NCBI GenBank assembly: GCA_948329865.1
Contig: OX415249.1
Coordinates: 102,864,786 to 102,928,785, forward strand
Direction: 5' to 3'
Length of the DNA stretch: 64,000 nt
Source of the DNA: Linaria vulgaris
Taxonomy: Eukaryota > Streptophyta > Magnoliopsida > Lamiales > Plantaginaceae
Positions within the stretch are counted from its first letter, which is position 1. Every line of letters begins with the position of its first letter. Under the pieces are notes generated by a model that saw nothing but the letters and a program-made list of their open reading frames with translations, made no database searches and was not told where the DNA came from. Shown piece after piece: positions 35,768 to 48,628 of the stretch. The translations under genes and the position numbers were made by a program.

Positions 35768-37237
35768 CTTGGCAATGATCGCATTTAGTAACTTAAATTT
35801 GGATTTTTCATCAAAACTGGTACCCCACGGCGGTGTCACCAAATCGCCGCTCCTTGGATCCTATGTGGCACGTTGTTGACCAAAAAATTGGGGATTTTGA
35901 CCTGGGACTTCCACGTGGCCCTCGACATGGAATTAAAAAAATCAAAATTCAATAAAAACTTATATACTAATATTTATATCTTTAAAATAAAATCATTAAC
36001 TCTTAAAAAATTGTGTTTATATTCTTAAAGAATATTTATTTAGATTTTAGATGTTAAATCTTAACTAATTTTGATTTTAAAATATTAACTTTTAATAACT
36101 AATAAATCTTTTTAAAAAAAGCAGAAAAATAAAAAAAAAGTACTCTGCTACAGATTCACAACTCGATGGATTATCGAAAGAAAAGCCGTCGAATCGGAAA
36201 ATCGAGAAGCTGAGGATCTCAGCAGCTCACAGCCGCCGTCGTTCACCGATATTGATTGGAGGAGAGAGTGTGGAATCTGGTAATTCGGATGGTCTTATCG
36301 GAAAATCGCCACGTCCGACGAAGCGGAAGGTTGAACAGAGCTCTCAGTGTTATCGGCAATCTCGAATTCAACAATGGCGGACATTGAATCTGAGAGTCCT
36401 CCATTACCATCACCTCATTCGGAGTTGAATTTGAGCAATAATGGCGGTACGGTACGGGTTTAGGGGGTAGGGGAGGGGGGGGTTGTGGAAGTGACGACCC
36501 CAATAATTTTTTTTTCACTTTTCATTTTTTTAAAAGTTTTTTAATTCTTAAAAATAAAGTAATTGAAATTAGATTTATATAAAAAAAGTTTTTATAATAT
36601 ATATGAATAAAGTTTATTACATTAAAAGAATATATTATAGAGTAAGTTTTTGAAATGTAAATAATAAAGTTAATTATAAAGATTTAACTTTTTTATTTTT
36701 CTGTTTTTTTAAAAAAAAATTTGTTTATCAGGAATATAAAAACAATGCATAATAATTAATTGGTTTAATAGAAATATTACATATACTTTTCTAAGAATGA
36801 ATTACATATACATATAAATTTTTTTAGAATTAGTTAATTTATAAACATATAAGTATTTAAAATTAATCAAGTTGTTAGAATTAATTAATTTATTGTGTTA
36901 GATTAAACATATAAATTTCTAAGAATTATTTAATTTATTTAATTTTAATTATATTATACATGTCAACATCCATGAGTCTTATTTTATTTTGTTTTTATAA
37001 AAAAAAAAATCCATGTCAGCGTGTTCAGGTGGCGTCAAAAGAGTCAAAATCCCCAAATAGCAGGTCAACGGGGTGCCACGTAACAATCCGGGGCGGCGAT
37101 TTAGAAGCTCCGCCGCGAGGGTACCAAAATTGATAAAAAAAAAAAACGAAATCTGAGGTACCAAACGCGATCACTATCTAGTTAGGATACCATTCTTACA
37201 AGCTGTCAATTTAGGGTAGCAAATATATTTTTTTTCC
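35768..37237. mobile_element. MULE-like element with long terminal inverted repeats
   Basis: The left terminal region (35768-35932) and right terminal region (37011-37237) are imperfect inverted repeats of over 160 bp. Shared blocks include GATCGC...TTTGGTACC, TGGTACCC, AAATCGCCG, GTGGCAC, GTTGACC and TTGGGGATTTTGAC. The interior is AT-rich apart from a more complex core at about 36150-36490. No transposase is present. Long inverted repeats suggest a Mutator-like element, but the flanking direct repeats are far longer than a normal 9-bp target duplication. Confidence 0.65.
36150..36490. other. Possible captured gene fragment inside the MULE-like element
   Basis: About 340 bp of balanced-composition, non-repetitive sequence inside an otherwise very AT-rich element. 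In the forward frame it has a short start MADIESESPPLPSPHSE (from 36374), stopping after about 29 codons. I recognise no family. Pack-MULEs commonly carry such fragments, so capture is an inference from composition. Confidence 0.35.
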
Positions 37238-37411
37238 TTTTAGTAAGTACCCGGCCCATCATAATTTTCTCCAGGTAAATTATCAAATTTATTTTGTTTA
37301 TGATTGTGACGGTGACAGGCTGACAGCATACCCAATCAGAATACATGTTGTAAAATAATCAAAACCAATAATTTAGATTAAAGTGGCTGATGAATAAAAT
37401 AAGTGCAATAA
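37238..37411. repeat. Long direct repeat, right copy
   Basis: Counterpart of 35581-35767, starting TTTTAGTAAGTACCC and ending GTGCAATAA. Confidence 0.85.
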
Positions 37412-37693
37412 TAGTGCCTTGTGGCGAAGGTTATATATATACACGTATTTCAAATTAAATAAAAGGCCGCCTGTCATATATGATTGCTCCGCGTAGAGTC
37501 CGTGTTATGTATGTCCGTTTCCAATATTATTATTACCATCCATTTATAAATTTTATCTTATTTTATAGCCAAACAGTATAAATACAAACCATTCTCCAAC
37601 TATATATATATATATATAATTATCAAATATAAAAAATTCTCCACAGTCCAACTCTTTCAAATACAGTCTCAACTGTTACCACTAAACCAGCTC

Positions 37694-37696
<3 letters not shown>

Positions 37697-37736
<40 letters not shown>
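37697..37736. repeat. (TA)n microsatellite
   Basis: About 40 bp of TA dinucleotides some 490 bp upstream of the LRR gene start codon. Confidence 0.9.
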
Positions 37737-37741
<5 letters not shown>

Positions 37742-38023
37742 CCTGGGAATTCCATCATTTATTTATTTGGTAATAAACTGTAACTTTCTCCAGTGGCAAA
37801 CCTTTTTCTAGGCAAAAAAGAAGAGTTCTTTTTGAAATTGGCAACTGTTAGGGAATTTAGAATTTATGCTTTTTTTTTCATCCATGTGGTTTTAGAATCA
37901 TTGTCTATAATGGGAATCTTACATACATAAACCCCATATGTAATTAGTAGTTACAGAGCTCACTCTGGCAGATCCTTTTTTATTTGAAACTTACTTGTGC
38001 TTAAATTCAAGAAAAGCAGTGGG

Positions 38024-38049
38024 TGTTGTTGTTGTTGTTGTTGTTGTTG
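38024..38049. repeat. (GTT)n microsatellite in the LRR leader
   Basis: Eight to nine GTT units about 175 bp upstream of the LRR start codon. Confidence 0.9.
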
Positions 38050-38223
38050 AGGTTTTACATATTTCAATTTGGGATCTCTTGCTGCTTTGGAAGCTTCCTG
38101 TTGATTATGGCTAATATTGCTCCAATGTAATAATTTTATTGTTGCTTGTAATGCAAAGATATGTAATAAGAGCCACTTAAAGTTACAAGGTATATAACCA
38201 AAAGGGATTGGAAGATTTGACAA

Positions 38224-40788
38224 ATGGGGTTTATCAATTGCTTTTGTTCTTCTTCCTGGAAGAAAAAGAATGATAAAGTGGTCAGTGTTCTTTATTTAGT
38301 TCCTGGTTTGTTTCTTATTACACATTTGATATTATGCTCAAATTGTATTGTTTTGTTTATGTGGTAAATGTAGGGAAAAAGCACTTCTGTTAGACATGTT
38401 GATAAGGGAAATAATGTCGAAACTCTGCACGTAGAGCTTGAGCATCTCGGTAAAACTTCAGAAGCTACGGAGATGAGGTCGAATTCTTTTGTTGTTCCGG
38501 TTCCTTTCGGTGTCGGGGGAAGTTCTAGGTGTAAGGTTAAGGTAATGAATCATGAAAGTCCGATTGCAGTCGATGTAGACTATGAAGGGGGAGATGAGCA
38601 CGATGACGACATCTTGTCGATGAAAAGGGATCATTCTGATTTAGATTTACAAGCCCTTGTTCAGAACTCGAATGGGGAACAACGCAAAAAATTCGATGTC
38701 ATGGACTCCTTGTGTTCCATTGATGTAGAACATGATATTGTAGATGATAAGATGTGGACCAGTAATACTGAGGAAGGTTTGGAATTGAGTGATTGTGGAC
38801 ATGTAAGTGACCCCGGGAAGGAGAAAACCGGTTTTTGGGCTTCTCCTGAATTAAAGCGTTCGTGTTCTAATCTAGAAATGAGAAATAACTGTCTCGAGTT
38901 CGCGGATGAGAAGGCTATTTTGAAATCTAAGTCTTATGAGAATATGCAAAAACTAGCTGAAATGTACAGAGAGGAAGTTCTTGTAGGTAATGCCACAAGC
39001 CCGGCTTCTGTTATGACCCGGCACAGTGCGGACAAAGTGATGTTGAAGAAGCATTCTTCAAGTCAGATACTTCCCTCTAAAAGCCGGAGATTGTGGTGGA
39101 AATTGTTTCTTTGGAGCCACAGGAACCTGCATGGAACTGCAAAACCACAGCCGATTGAAAGGAAACTTTTTGCCTTGAATCAGCAAGGTGGCTACTCTTC
39201 GGATACTTTAGAACCTTCACAAGTTATGGAGTCAACTAAGTCCAGAAAATCGTGTTTGTCAACTCGAAAATCTCTGGACAAAGGAAACGACAAGGTGGAT
39301 GGGCAAAGCTGGGATGGATTTCGTGGAGTTTCGGGTATGTGGCCGCAGAATCAGTGGGTTGCTTTTCCTTCACAATCATCTCCTCTATCAAGAGTTGATG
39401 AGTGGGTGAAAGAAGTTTCGGCACAAGTTGGCAGTGATGACTACCTTGAAGATGGTATTATCTTCCCACCATCTCCTGAAAATGATTCCTCGCCAACAAC
39501 AAGCTCTTCCCATTTGGCGCGACATCAAGCTATGTGTGTCTCTGATGAGATTTCACATGCTAATAGTGTTGTTCAGTCTCTGAATGCTTCTTCCAATGTG
39601 GCACATATGACAGGGATTGGGCTGAAGGTTGTGCCTTTTATTTCACATTTTACTAGTCTCCGATCCGTTAACCTTTCTGGAAATTTCATAGGTATGCCAT
39701 TTCTGTACTATTCAAAAGCTTCCAGTAATTTTATCTTTGCAGTGCCTTGATTACTTAATAACTGATCAAATGGGAAATTGCAGTTCATATAACTCCGGGG
39801 TCTCTGCCAAATGGCCTTCACGTTCTTGATTTATCCCGGAACAAGATAAACACCATTGAAGGTCTGAGGGAACTGACCCGTCTACGAGTGCTTGATCTCA
39901 GTTACAACCGAATTACACGGATTGGTCAAGGTATACAAATCCTCTGCAACCGCTCGTTTTTTAACCAAGCAAAATAGATATAGAAAATTGTGATGTTACC
40001 CTTGCAGCCCTTGCGGTTCGGTCTAATTATAGAAACATCCCTTGCTGTTTGAATGATTAGCAAAACATTGAATATTACTTGCAGACTCTCTTAACATTTG
40101 AATAATTACACTCACTCTTGAAGTTTTGACAAACTCTACAAATGGCCCTTATTTTTAGTGTTCCAAAGCTTCAGGAGTGATTGCTCTAAAGTTTATTCAA
40201 ACATTAGCAGATATTCTATAATTAAACCAAACTGGCTGTATATTTAATTATATCAAGGAACCATTAAATTGCATTTCTAATGTTTCCCCTTGGCATGGCT
40301 TTTTAACAGGATTATCCAAGTGTACGCTCATTAAAGAGCTCTATCTTGCGGGAAACAAGATAAGTGACGTCGAAGGGCTGCATAGACTTTTAAAACTTAC
40401 TATCTTGGACCTGAGTTTTAACAAGATAACGACTACTAAAGCACTCGGTCAGCTTGTGGCTAATTACAGTTCTCTGATAGCTTTAAATCTACTGGGAAAC
40501 CCAATTCATGGCAATATCAGTGAAGACCAATTGCGCAAGACGCTGTGCAGCCTTCTCCCAAAGCTAGCTTTCCTCAATAAGCAACCCATAAATCCACAAA
40601 AAGCTCGAGAGGTACATGGGAAAGCCATTGCAAAGGCGGCACTGGGAAGTAGCGGGCGGAGCACTAGAAGAAAACCAGTCAAAAGGGTAAGCCAGGGAAG
40701 TTCATCTTCATGCACACAGAGGAGCAGTGCTAGTGCTGCAGAGAAAAGTAGGCATAGATCGAGAAGCCGGTCACTTCTGGTTCGGTAA
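38224..40788 (+). CDS. Leucine-rich repeat protein (dynein light chain 1-like LRR), complete
   Basis: Exons 38224-38280, 38374-39691, 39784-39930 and 40310-40788 give 2001 nt, 666 aa plus TAA. The N-terminal two thirds is low-complexity and probably disordered. From about residue 430 there are SDS22-type LRRs, for example LHVLDLSRNKINTIEGLREL, LRVLDLSYNRITRIGQGLSK, IKELYLAGNKISDVEGL and LTILDLSFNKI. The C terminus is basic and Ser/Arg-rich (SRHRSRSRSLLVR). Plant relatives (At1g78230/At4g03260 type) are labelled outer-arm dynein light chain 1-like because of these LRRs, although flowering plants lack axonemal dynein, so the label is not a function. The start MGFINCFC follows a Gly2 and Cys6/Cys8 pattern compatible with lipidation. 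Phases agree at all junctions and no damage is seen. Confidence 0.87.
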
Positions 40789-41198
40789 AGGACATCAACA
40801 CTATTGTATTTTCATTGCATTTTCAGTTCCTATATTGGCCATCAGTGCTAAAATTCGTCGTTTGTTATGGCTGGGGTTCTTGAGAAGTGAAATTGTGATC
40901 TTATACTGTATTGCATTTCAAGTTAAAAAGAAAAAAGAAAGAAAATCGAACTAACAGATACGATGAACTGCCTTTTCATTATCCTAAATATGAAACTACT
41001 TTTCTTGTGGAATGTTGTTTGCTTAACTATAACACATGAGGTGTTTGCCTGCTTTTGCATATTACATAGGGTTATCTCGAATATCTCGACATTTGTATTC
41101 GAAGAAGCTTCATACTGGATATAACATTGTTTGTATTCAAAGTCAAACACCCCCGGGGTTTGAGGTAATTACAGGGATCATCACGTTTGAGTAATGCA

Positions 41199-41715
41199 TG
41201 TTGCACGGTTACAAATACGGATAAAGGGATACAAGTTTTTTTTTTCTTTTTCAGAAGTACAAGATACGATACGTTAAATATTTTATATTAATCAACATTA
41301 AAATGTTAGATAATAATATTTGCAGTTTACTTGCATTTAATATAAAGTATATCCAGTTATAAACACGATGAAAAAATGCAACGATACATAAACATAACTG
41401 CATTTATACATAAACTCAAAATACCAAATAATACACTCAAAGTATCGATATATCGAACCTATCCAACAATAATATTAACAGTTATTATATTTCAATACTA
41501 ATAAAGTTAGACTGCCATCACGATTTACGATCACTTATTTATTGTTCAACTATGTCGAGTTATTTAAGCTAATTCAAGTCAAATCGCCTAGGCGTATCCA
41601 TTACATATTCACAACCTTTTTATTAGAATACGCTACGTAGCAAATTCGATATGTATCCTGTGAATTCTTATCCGATACATATACGATGATATTTTTAGAA
41701 TATTCGTGCATCATA
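41199..41715. mobile_element. Diverged MULE-like element, same family as 22483-23042
   Basis: Its ends read ATGTTGCACGGTTAC on the left and, inverted, TATGATGCACGAATA on the right, similar to the termini of the element at 22483-23042. The interior has scattered GATAC/GTATC motifs. It is more decayed, and I see no flanking target duplication. Confidence 0.5.
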
Positions 41716-41788
41716 ACATGAGGCTAATTTTTAGATAGAAAAAATATTTAATAAATCCTTTGAATGTAAATGCCCTCGATTCATATAC

Positions 41789-41813
<25 letters not shown>
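41789..41813. repeat. Poly-A run
   Basis: 25 consecutive A between the LRR and QUL genes. Confidence 0.9.
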
Positions 41814-41820
<7 letters not shown>

Positions 41821-42244
41821 TTGAAAAAGAAACCAAAACTGCAAAAACCAAATCTAGGCTTTTGGATTTCTAATTTTTTGTACACAGAAAATGAGACTCA
41901 TTACATATTTTCCAAACAATTTAAGTTTATTTTTCATTTCTAGTGCATAAAAAAGGAGGGGCATAAACTCATTTCATGTTTCCTCGGTTTATTTTTCATT
42001 TATATTACGTAAATGATGAGCATAAATTTACATTCAACAAGCCGATAACTTTCAAACAAAAGTTATCCATAAGAGGCGTTTGGTATAATTTCGCAAACAT
42101 GGGGTTATTCCTATAATTACCTCAATGCCTCGAGGAGTGTTTTTCTTCCTCACTCTCGTATAGGTGAACTTGGTTCTTGTGGGATTCTTCCTAATTATTT
42201 TAATACACATGCTACAAAAAACATCTAACTGAACTGAACTATAT

Positions 42245-42246
<2 letters not shown>

Positions 42247-42277
<31 letters not shown>
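42247..42277. repeat. (TA)n microsatellite
   Basis: About 31 bp of TA dinucleotides in the QUL 3' flank. Confidence 0.9.
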
Positions 42278-42281
<4 letters not shown>

Positions 42282-42853
42282 GTAAGAAAAAATATGCAAT
42301 AAATATCTATATATATATAATGTAATATATAGGTATAATATTTGAGACACTAAACCCATCGTGTAAAAGATTTAATGGTAGTTCCGTAATATATATCGAA
42401 TCATATCTGTAAATCACCTAAAAACAGAAACCCACTTAGAGAGAAGTGTGATATGTTCATGTGCTGCAAATCATATGGTGCATAAGATATGTAATAAATG
42501 AAGATTTGAGGCAGCAAAACCATACTTCAATGCTGTATAACAAAATCACGATTAAATTTATCAAGTAACTGTGTCCTTACATCCTCGTATCCTTACATCG
42601 TTCTAAGCATATCGCAAAGGAAACTAATGTATGGCCCTATACATTGGCCCTATGTCCGCCTTGCGGCTCCACAGGCGTCGTCAGCTGCTTTAAGCAACCA
42701 TATGTATTCTTTCGGCTCCTTGCTATCTTTTTTGTGTTCAAAAACTTTCATTCCACTCTTTTGCATGGAACTTTATCGCAGTAAATTCAGACCCAGAAAT
42801 GAATATGAATGTAATATCATCTACAATATATGGTTACCAGCCAATTTTCAGAA

Positions 42854-45800
42854 TCACGCCGTTTGTTTTTTCAAGAACGGTTTCTGGCAAATCAGAAGTC
42901 TCTCGTCACTGTTACTCTCGATCTCGACAACTCGTGCTTCCCATTTCATATGAGTAGTCAGGGATCTTGCAAACTCGACAAGAGGAGCAGTGTCCTTAAG
43001 AATCACCCAGCCCTGCGTTTCCACATTTATTAGTGAAACAAAACGCTAACATCATTGGTACCAAGAATATTCTTCGAGAGATTTTATGATATTGGCTTGC
43101 ATGCAGATAGATAATTAATCGAAACCTTGTCTATAAGAACTTGCTACACTATTTAAGATAGTAATGTAAAAAAGAGAGCTGGATAACAGGCATGATCCCT
43201 GTGTAGCTGTGATTCAGATTACAATATTTCCAAAAATACTATGATTAAGTAGCTATAAGAGTCATCCTCAAGATGAATCACTGGATGATACTACTAATGG
43301 ATCCGATTCCCAAAACGAAGTAACTGATGATACAATTCTATATGGACTTCTATTGTCGCTAATAGTCACGTAAGAATTTGAGCGCATTAAAAAAACTGAA
43401 TGCACAGCAATCCTTGAATATCTTCATATTGAGTACTTTTTAAAATTCCCATTGTCAGCTGTTATTTCATCATGTTATTATATATCATATGAATAAATTA
43501 ACACAGAATTAAGTTCAAATTTGAAATGACTCATGTCTGATGTACATACCTCCGGACGAAGTAAGCGATCAATCTCCGCAAATAAATCCATCACTGTGCA
43601 TCTTGGTTTTTCAACAAACTCAAGAGAAAGAAGTCCGTCAGCATGAACCAAATCATATGTTCTTGGATATGATGGAAATGGTTCGCACCTGCCAAAGAAT
43701 TGTTCAACAACTAAATTTAAGATCCATGGAAATAAGCATAAACATGAATTGTAAGTATGACTTGTTGATGAGAAAACAGCACTTCAGTGCTCTCAATTTA
43801 TTCCAAAGCATAAAGCTCGAGAGTGTACTCTTGCCTGTTTAACAGAATGCATATATAACACTCTTCAACCATTAATATTAAAGATTGAAGGAAATTGTTT
43901 GCTGACTCGGTGAAGAGTCTAGATTTTAATTTTTTTTTTCTTTTTAATGATCTAGATTTTCAATTAATCATATCCAGTTTCCCGTAATTCCATCCTGGAA
44001 TAAAGCGAACAGCTTGATTCATCATACACTAAGATTAACTTTTTCTTTGTTTATCTGGAGAGCTAAGAAGTAAGAAGAAATAGTTTCTTAAATTCCAATA
44101 TGGTAAATATGGTAAAATGAAAGAAAGTTAACCAAACTGATATCTATCTCCATGCAACCTACTACAACTCGATCCATGAATTCATATAAGCTCTAAGTAA
44201 AATGGCAAGCCTAATGAGAGAAATAAAACAGTACTAGATACTCTCAACTTCTAACGAAGAAGGAATGGCCACTTTCATTTCATTTTCTCCAATCACCAAT
44301 AAGATAAATAAAGTACAAAGAAAGAATTTATTTTAGGTACTGAAATTAGATTTACCAGTCATGAAGCACTCCAACAAATCCCCTGTCAAGTATTAAAGGT
44401 AAATGGTTGGGGCCTCTCGTTGAGACCACATTCATAACCCATACAGATTTCCCAGTTTCTAATAAGGCACCATTGAAACCTCCAAAATGTGCATTCATGT
44501 CCAACACATTTCTCAGCATGTTATAAGGCGGAGAAGGATCCTCATCGCCGGGTCTCTTTGGATGATCTGAAAATATTAGTGGAGAGAGCAGAGACCAATA
44601 GTTACGAACTGCTGAGTTCCAGTTTATAGAATCCTCCGCAACCTCTTCTGAATGCAGACCTAACATGAATGAAGAAAATAATTAGAGAAGGTAATATGAG
44701 GTCCCTTTTGATAATAGAAACATCTCTTCCCCCCACCCGCACCTCACCCCAGTGTGCGCCCGGTTTAAATAGCTGCATGGAAATCGCTTTAAATTCGAAA
44801 AAAACATGCAGATAGGCATTTGAAAAGTTACAGAGACACCCTTTGAAGCTTCAAAAAATCAAAAAAGAGAGTGTCTATCTGCAATGTTTTTCAAACTTCT
44901 GAGGCTCAATTTAATTATAGAAACCCTGTTTGAATATTTACATGAAAACTGAATGAACATTAGACATAGGCCCATTTTGAGGTTTGAATAATAAATAACA
45001 CCCACTGAAGTATAAAAAGCATTACAACTATTAGACTCCTTATCCTTACATGTTTTTCAAGTTTGATTCTACATAATTATTCAAAAGTATATTTTTGCGG
45101 AAGTGGTAAAAAAAGTTAGCTCTAATACCATGAATTCTAAGTTCGGTTGAGTTCAATTTAGCTGATGAAGGCCATTTACTCCTTCCTTGGATTGGAACCC
45201 ATCGGCGGCTTTGAGTTCCTGAGATGCATGATTGGAGGGGTCGATAATATGGGGATTCAACATCATGCGCCTTGCTGCAGAGAGATGGGGAACCAGTATT
45301 CCTACACAAGTACAAGGTTCCTTCTTAGAATGATGTAATACTTGCACATTGAACAACCTCGCAAAAAGATAACATGATAGGAGGAATATAACCTTAAGGA
45401 TTGGCCTAATTTGCCAATATCGGAACTCTCTTGAGTTTTCAATAAATTAAGCTAACAATGCACATCAAACCAGCCCAACCCTTAAAAATTCCCCTAAAGC
45501 TATAGACCTTTTTTGACCAACATTTTTCTATGCGCATGGTGTATGCGGGGTATTTCTCGTATAGGAAATAGATTGACCCATTAAATTTTATGATTTACCT
45601 ATTAAGTATTATGGTTAATTCACTTTAACAATACTTCAGCCATGTAGGCTTCATATAAAATTTATATTCTAAAATACTTTATACAGAAAAACTATATGAA
45701 GAATAAAAATGATACATAATGGCATTTCTAATTGTCTATCATGAAGGGAGCTGACATAAGAGTAAATCTCTGCAACTCCTTTAATAAATCGATGTAGTAT

Positions 45801-46570
45801 TTAAATCGCTTAATTTAATGGAGACAAAGATCATTTGTTCAAGCAGAAGACAACAATAAGTGTGGTACAGGTAACCTTACCTTCCAGAGTAACACTTCTT
45901 ATTACTAGTCTTCTTCCAAACAACAGTCTCGTCTTGTTGAGGCAACATCTCCCAACAGAGATTTTCTGCAAAAGTACGCACCGTGTTCCATTTTTTCAGG
46001 TTAGCTTTATTGCGAAGCGAGCGCTGGGAATTTATAACTGGATCAGTCCACACGAAATATCCACCCGGCCGCAATAGTCTATCAACTTCAATTAAAAAAA
46101 TGCCATCTGCACCAAATGATCAACATGATTAATGATAACCAATATGATGCCTTAGAAGTGCGATGTTTTGAACCATTATATCCACATTTCAGTTTCAATA
46201 AATATTTTAAGTTTTAGTAAAGCTCCACATAGATACTAGAAACTCTGCATTGAGAGTACCTTTCTTGTCCCACTCAACATGACATCTAGCACAATGTATC
46301 ATGTCGAATGAGAGAGATGGATAAGGCAACTGCTTCGTTGTAATTGAACCAATCATTGCTGGAAGACCTCTTTCTAGAGTAAGTTGAACTTGACTTCCTG
46401 AGGCCTCGTAGTTTGCTATGCACATGGTCAATAATTGGCTTGAAGATAGATGTGCACCCAAACTACCATACCCACATTCTATGTCGAGGACAGTCCGAAT
46501 CTGAAAATGGAAATAGAGTTATACTCCAGAAATCGTGGAAAATGGTGCATTCAAAACTGACAGAAAAAAA

Positions 46571-46601
<31 letters not shown>

Positions 46602-47892
46602 GATATCCTCATCATCAGGCGCAACTCTAATAAGTTCATAAGTCAGAAAGCATGGGCTTCATGATTTATTATCCCAATAAGAATATGTTGCATGTAATTT
46701 GTGACCCAAAAGATGACAATTTATCAGATCATTGAGTTGGGGTGGTTAAATATTGTCCCAAATTTACCAAGATTCTTCTCAAAGCTACTAACGCAGGAAA
46801 AATTAATATCACGTATATATTTCACAGGAAATGACTACATCAGTGGACATCAACTGCAGTTATGATATTTCGAAATGCAAAGAAAATATGATATTGGTAG
46901 CTGAAGAAAAGGAATATAATACAAAACGATGGAACTTCTCCACTCACCCCGGCTTTCGTAAAATATGATTCATTTCTTAGACCAATAATCTCTGCAATTT
47001 GATGAGAATAGTCCTCAACGTCAAATGTAGAGGATACCGAGCGGAATGAAATCTGGTCTTCATCCAACATCATCATCCTGCACATACGAGATCCAACAAG
47101 AGAAATATAAACACAGAAATCTTACTACTGACTTTCTCACAAAAAAGAGCATGGTTCTTCCACTCACCGTTTTGTCAAGCTTCCAGAAGACAAAACCTCT
47201 TGAGCTGTAATATTAACATTTGCAAACCATATAACATCTTTTCCAGAAGGCCACCTAAGGGGAATTTTATAATTGACAGGTGGAAGAACCAAACAGTTTT
47301 TCTTCGACCCATATCCACAATGACGCTCAAACTCTTCACCTTTAGAAAATCCAAGTCCAAGATTTTCAGAAACATTAAAGCAAGGAACATAGTTTTCCGA
47401 CTCCGGAGAACAATAGTCCAATTCCGTCACCTTTGGAGAACCAGAGAGTTCCCCAATCTCATAAAGGTCAGATACCAATTGCTCTTGGAGTCGTCGATAT
47501 CCATGAAATATGTGTCCTCTCGTTGTTGATGTTATTGAAAGTGTCCACCAGAAAGAGCCAGTAAGAGCAAGAATGACAATCGCGACTAAACTGAACTTGA
47601 GTAACGAAAGTGCCACTTTGTACCGAGTCCTCATTCCCCCAGGGCTAAAGGGATCAGATACCAAGCCATTCTCGGCCAAGCTATGCTTTGATGATAGTAT
47701 ATTGGTAAATAGAAACCGAAAAGGGAATTTGATTGATAAATACGTTTGATCGACTCCATTTGGTCGACTTCGATCCAAGTCTTCCTTCTCTGTCTTTTCT
47801 TTCATCTGAGAATCTTCCCAGAAATCATGAGTGCTCCCAGAGAATCTCCCCACGCCACCACCTGATACACCTCGATGAAGAGGCCTCGCCAT
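42854..47892 (-). CDS. QUASIMODO2-LIKE/PMT-type putative pectin methyltransferase, complete
   Basis: Eight exons on the minus strand: 47892-47168, 47077-46948, 46500-46260, 46106-45881, 45301-45129, 44659-44356, 43688-43550 and 43012-42854. They give 2097 nt, 698 aa plus TGA. These are Golgi type II membrane proteins with a SAM-dependent methyltransferase domain implicated in homogalacturonan methylation. A hydrophobic anchor spans residues 93-115 (VALSLLKFSLVAIVILAL). The lumenal part has family blocks VNYKIPLRWPSGKDVIWFAN, SAM motif I VLDIECGYGSLGAHL (residues 289-303), QLPYPSLSFDMIHCARC, DRLLRPGGYFVWTDP, SDHPKRPGDEDPSPPYNMLR, DRGFVGVLHDWCEPFPSYPR and RLLRPEGWVILKD. It best fits the PMT4/PMT5 (QUL1/QUL2) clade. 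Motif I has Glu where the family usually has Gly. No stops or frameshifts occur. Confidence 0.93.
46564..46600. repeat. Poly-A/GA simple repeat in a QUL intron
   Basis: A run of about 27 A followed by GAGAGAGAGA, located in the intron between QUL exons 2 and 3. Confidence 0.85.
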
Positions 47893-48585
47893 TTAACTGC
47901 CTAAGCAAAATCCCAAAAAGGAAATAGCAATAAGAGAGCATTAAAATCAAAATAAAACGATCTGCTGAACGGTTAATAAAGAAAAAGCATCTGGGTTTCC
48001 CTTCATTAGATCTGTTGCCAAATCTCATAACAGATCACCTTAATCTCAATTTAGGAAAACAAACAGCCATAATTCAAAAGAGAGCCTTTACAGAGTATGT
48101 CTGAATAGAACTAACCCCACAAAGAATATTATTAATCAAGAAAAGTAAATTTGAAATTACAAAACATAGAAAACAAGTAAAATGGCAGTTCTTGAACACA
48201 TGTGAAGAGTAAAAGTACTGAGCTTTAGCCTTTACCCACAGAGAATCGAGCTGAATTCACTTCAATTCAAATCAAATCATGAACTTAAACAAGTAAAGAA
48301 ATCAAGAACCCTTTTCAATCATGAGCACACAAAACTCATTAGCTGAGCTAAAAAAAGAAAAGAAAAACAAAAGGGGGCATCTTGAACACAGAAACCCACA
48401 AGGGGAAACAGTTGCCACAAAAAAAAAAAACTATTTTTCATACCTTAATTTAAAGATGCAAACTTGTGCTAGGAAACAAAAACAATAGTTCCCTAAATTT
48501 CAGCAGAATTTTTCCACTCACAAACCCCAAGATTTGTCTTTTTAATAAGCTCTACTCTTCTATCATCATACTTCCATTTGGGCTA

Positions 48586-48628
<43 letters not shown>

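Larger units (their letters stand above)
37412..38223. other. Upstream region of the LRR gene
   Basis: Promoter and leader side of the LRR gene. It contains a long (TA)n run at 37697-37736 and a (GTT)n run at 38024-38049. No ORF is supported. Confidence 0.5.
40789..42853. other. Intergenic between convergent LRR and QUL genes
   Basis: Contains both 3' UTRs, a MULE-like remnant (41199-41715), a 25-bp poly-A run (41789-41813) and a (TA)n run (42247-42277). No ORF is supported. Confidence 0.55.
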
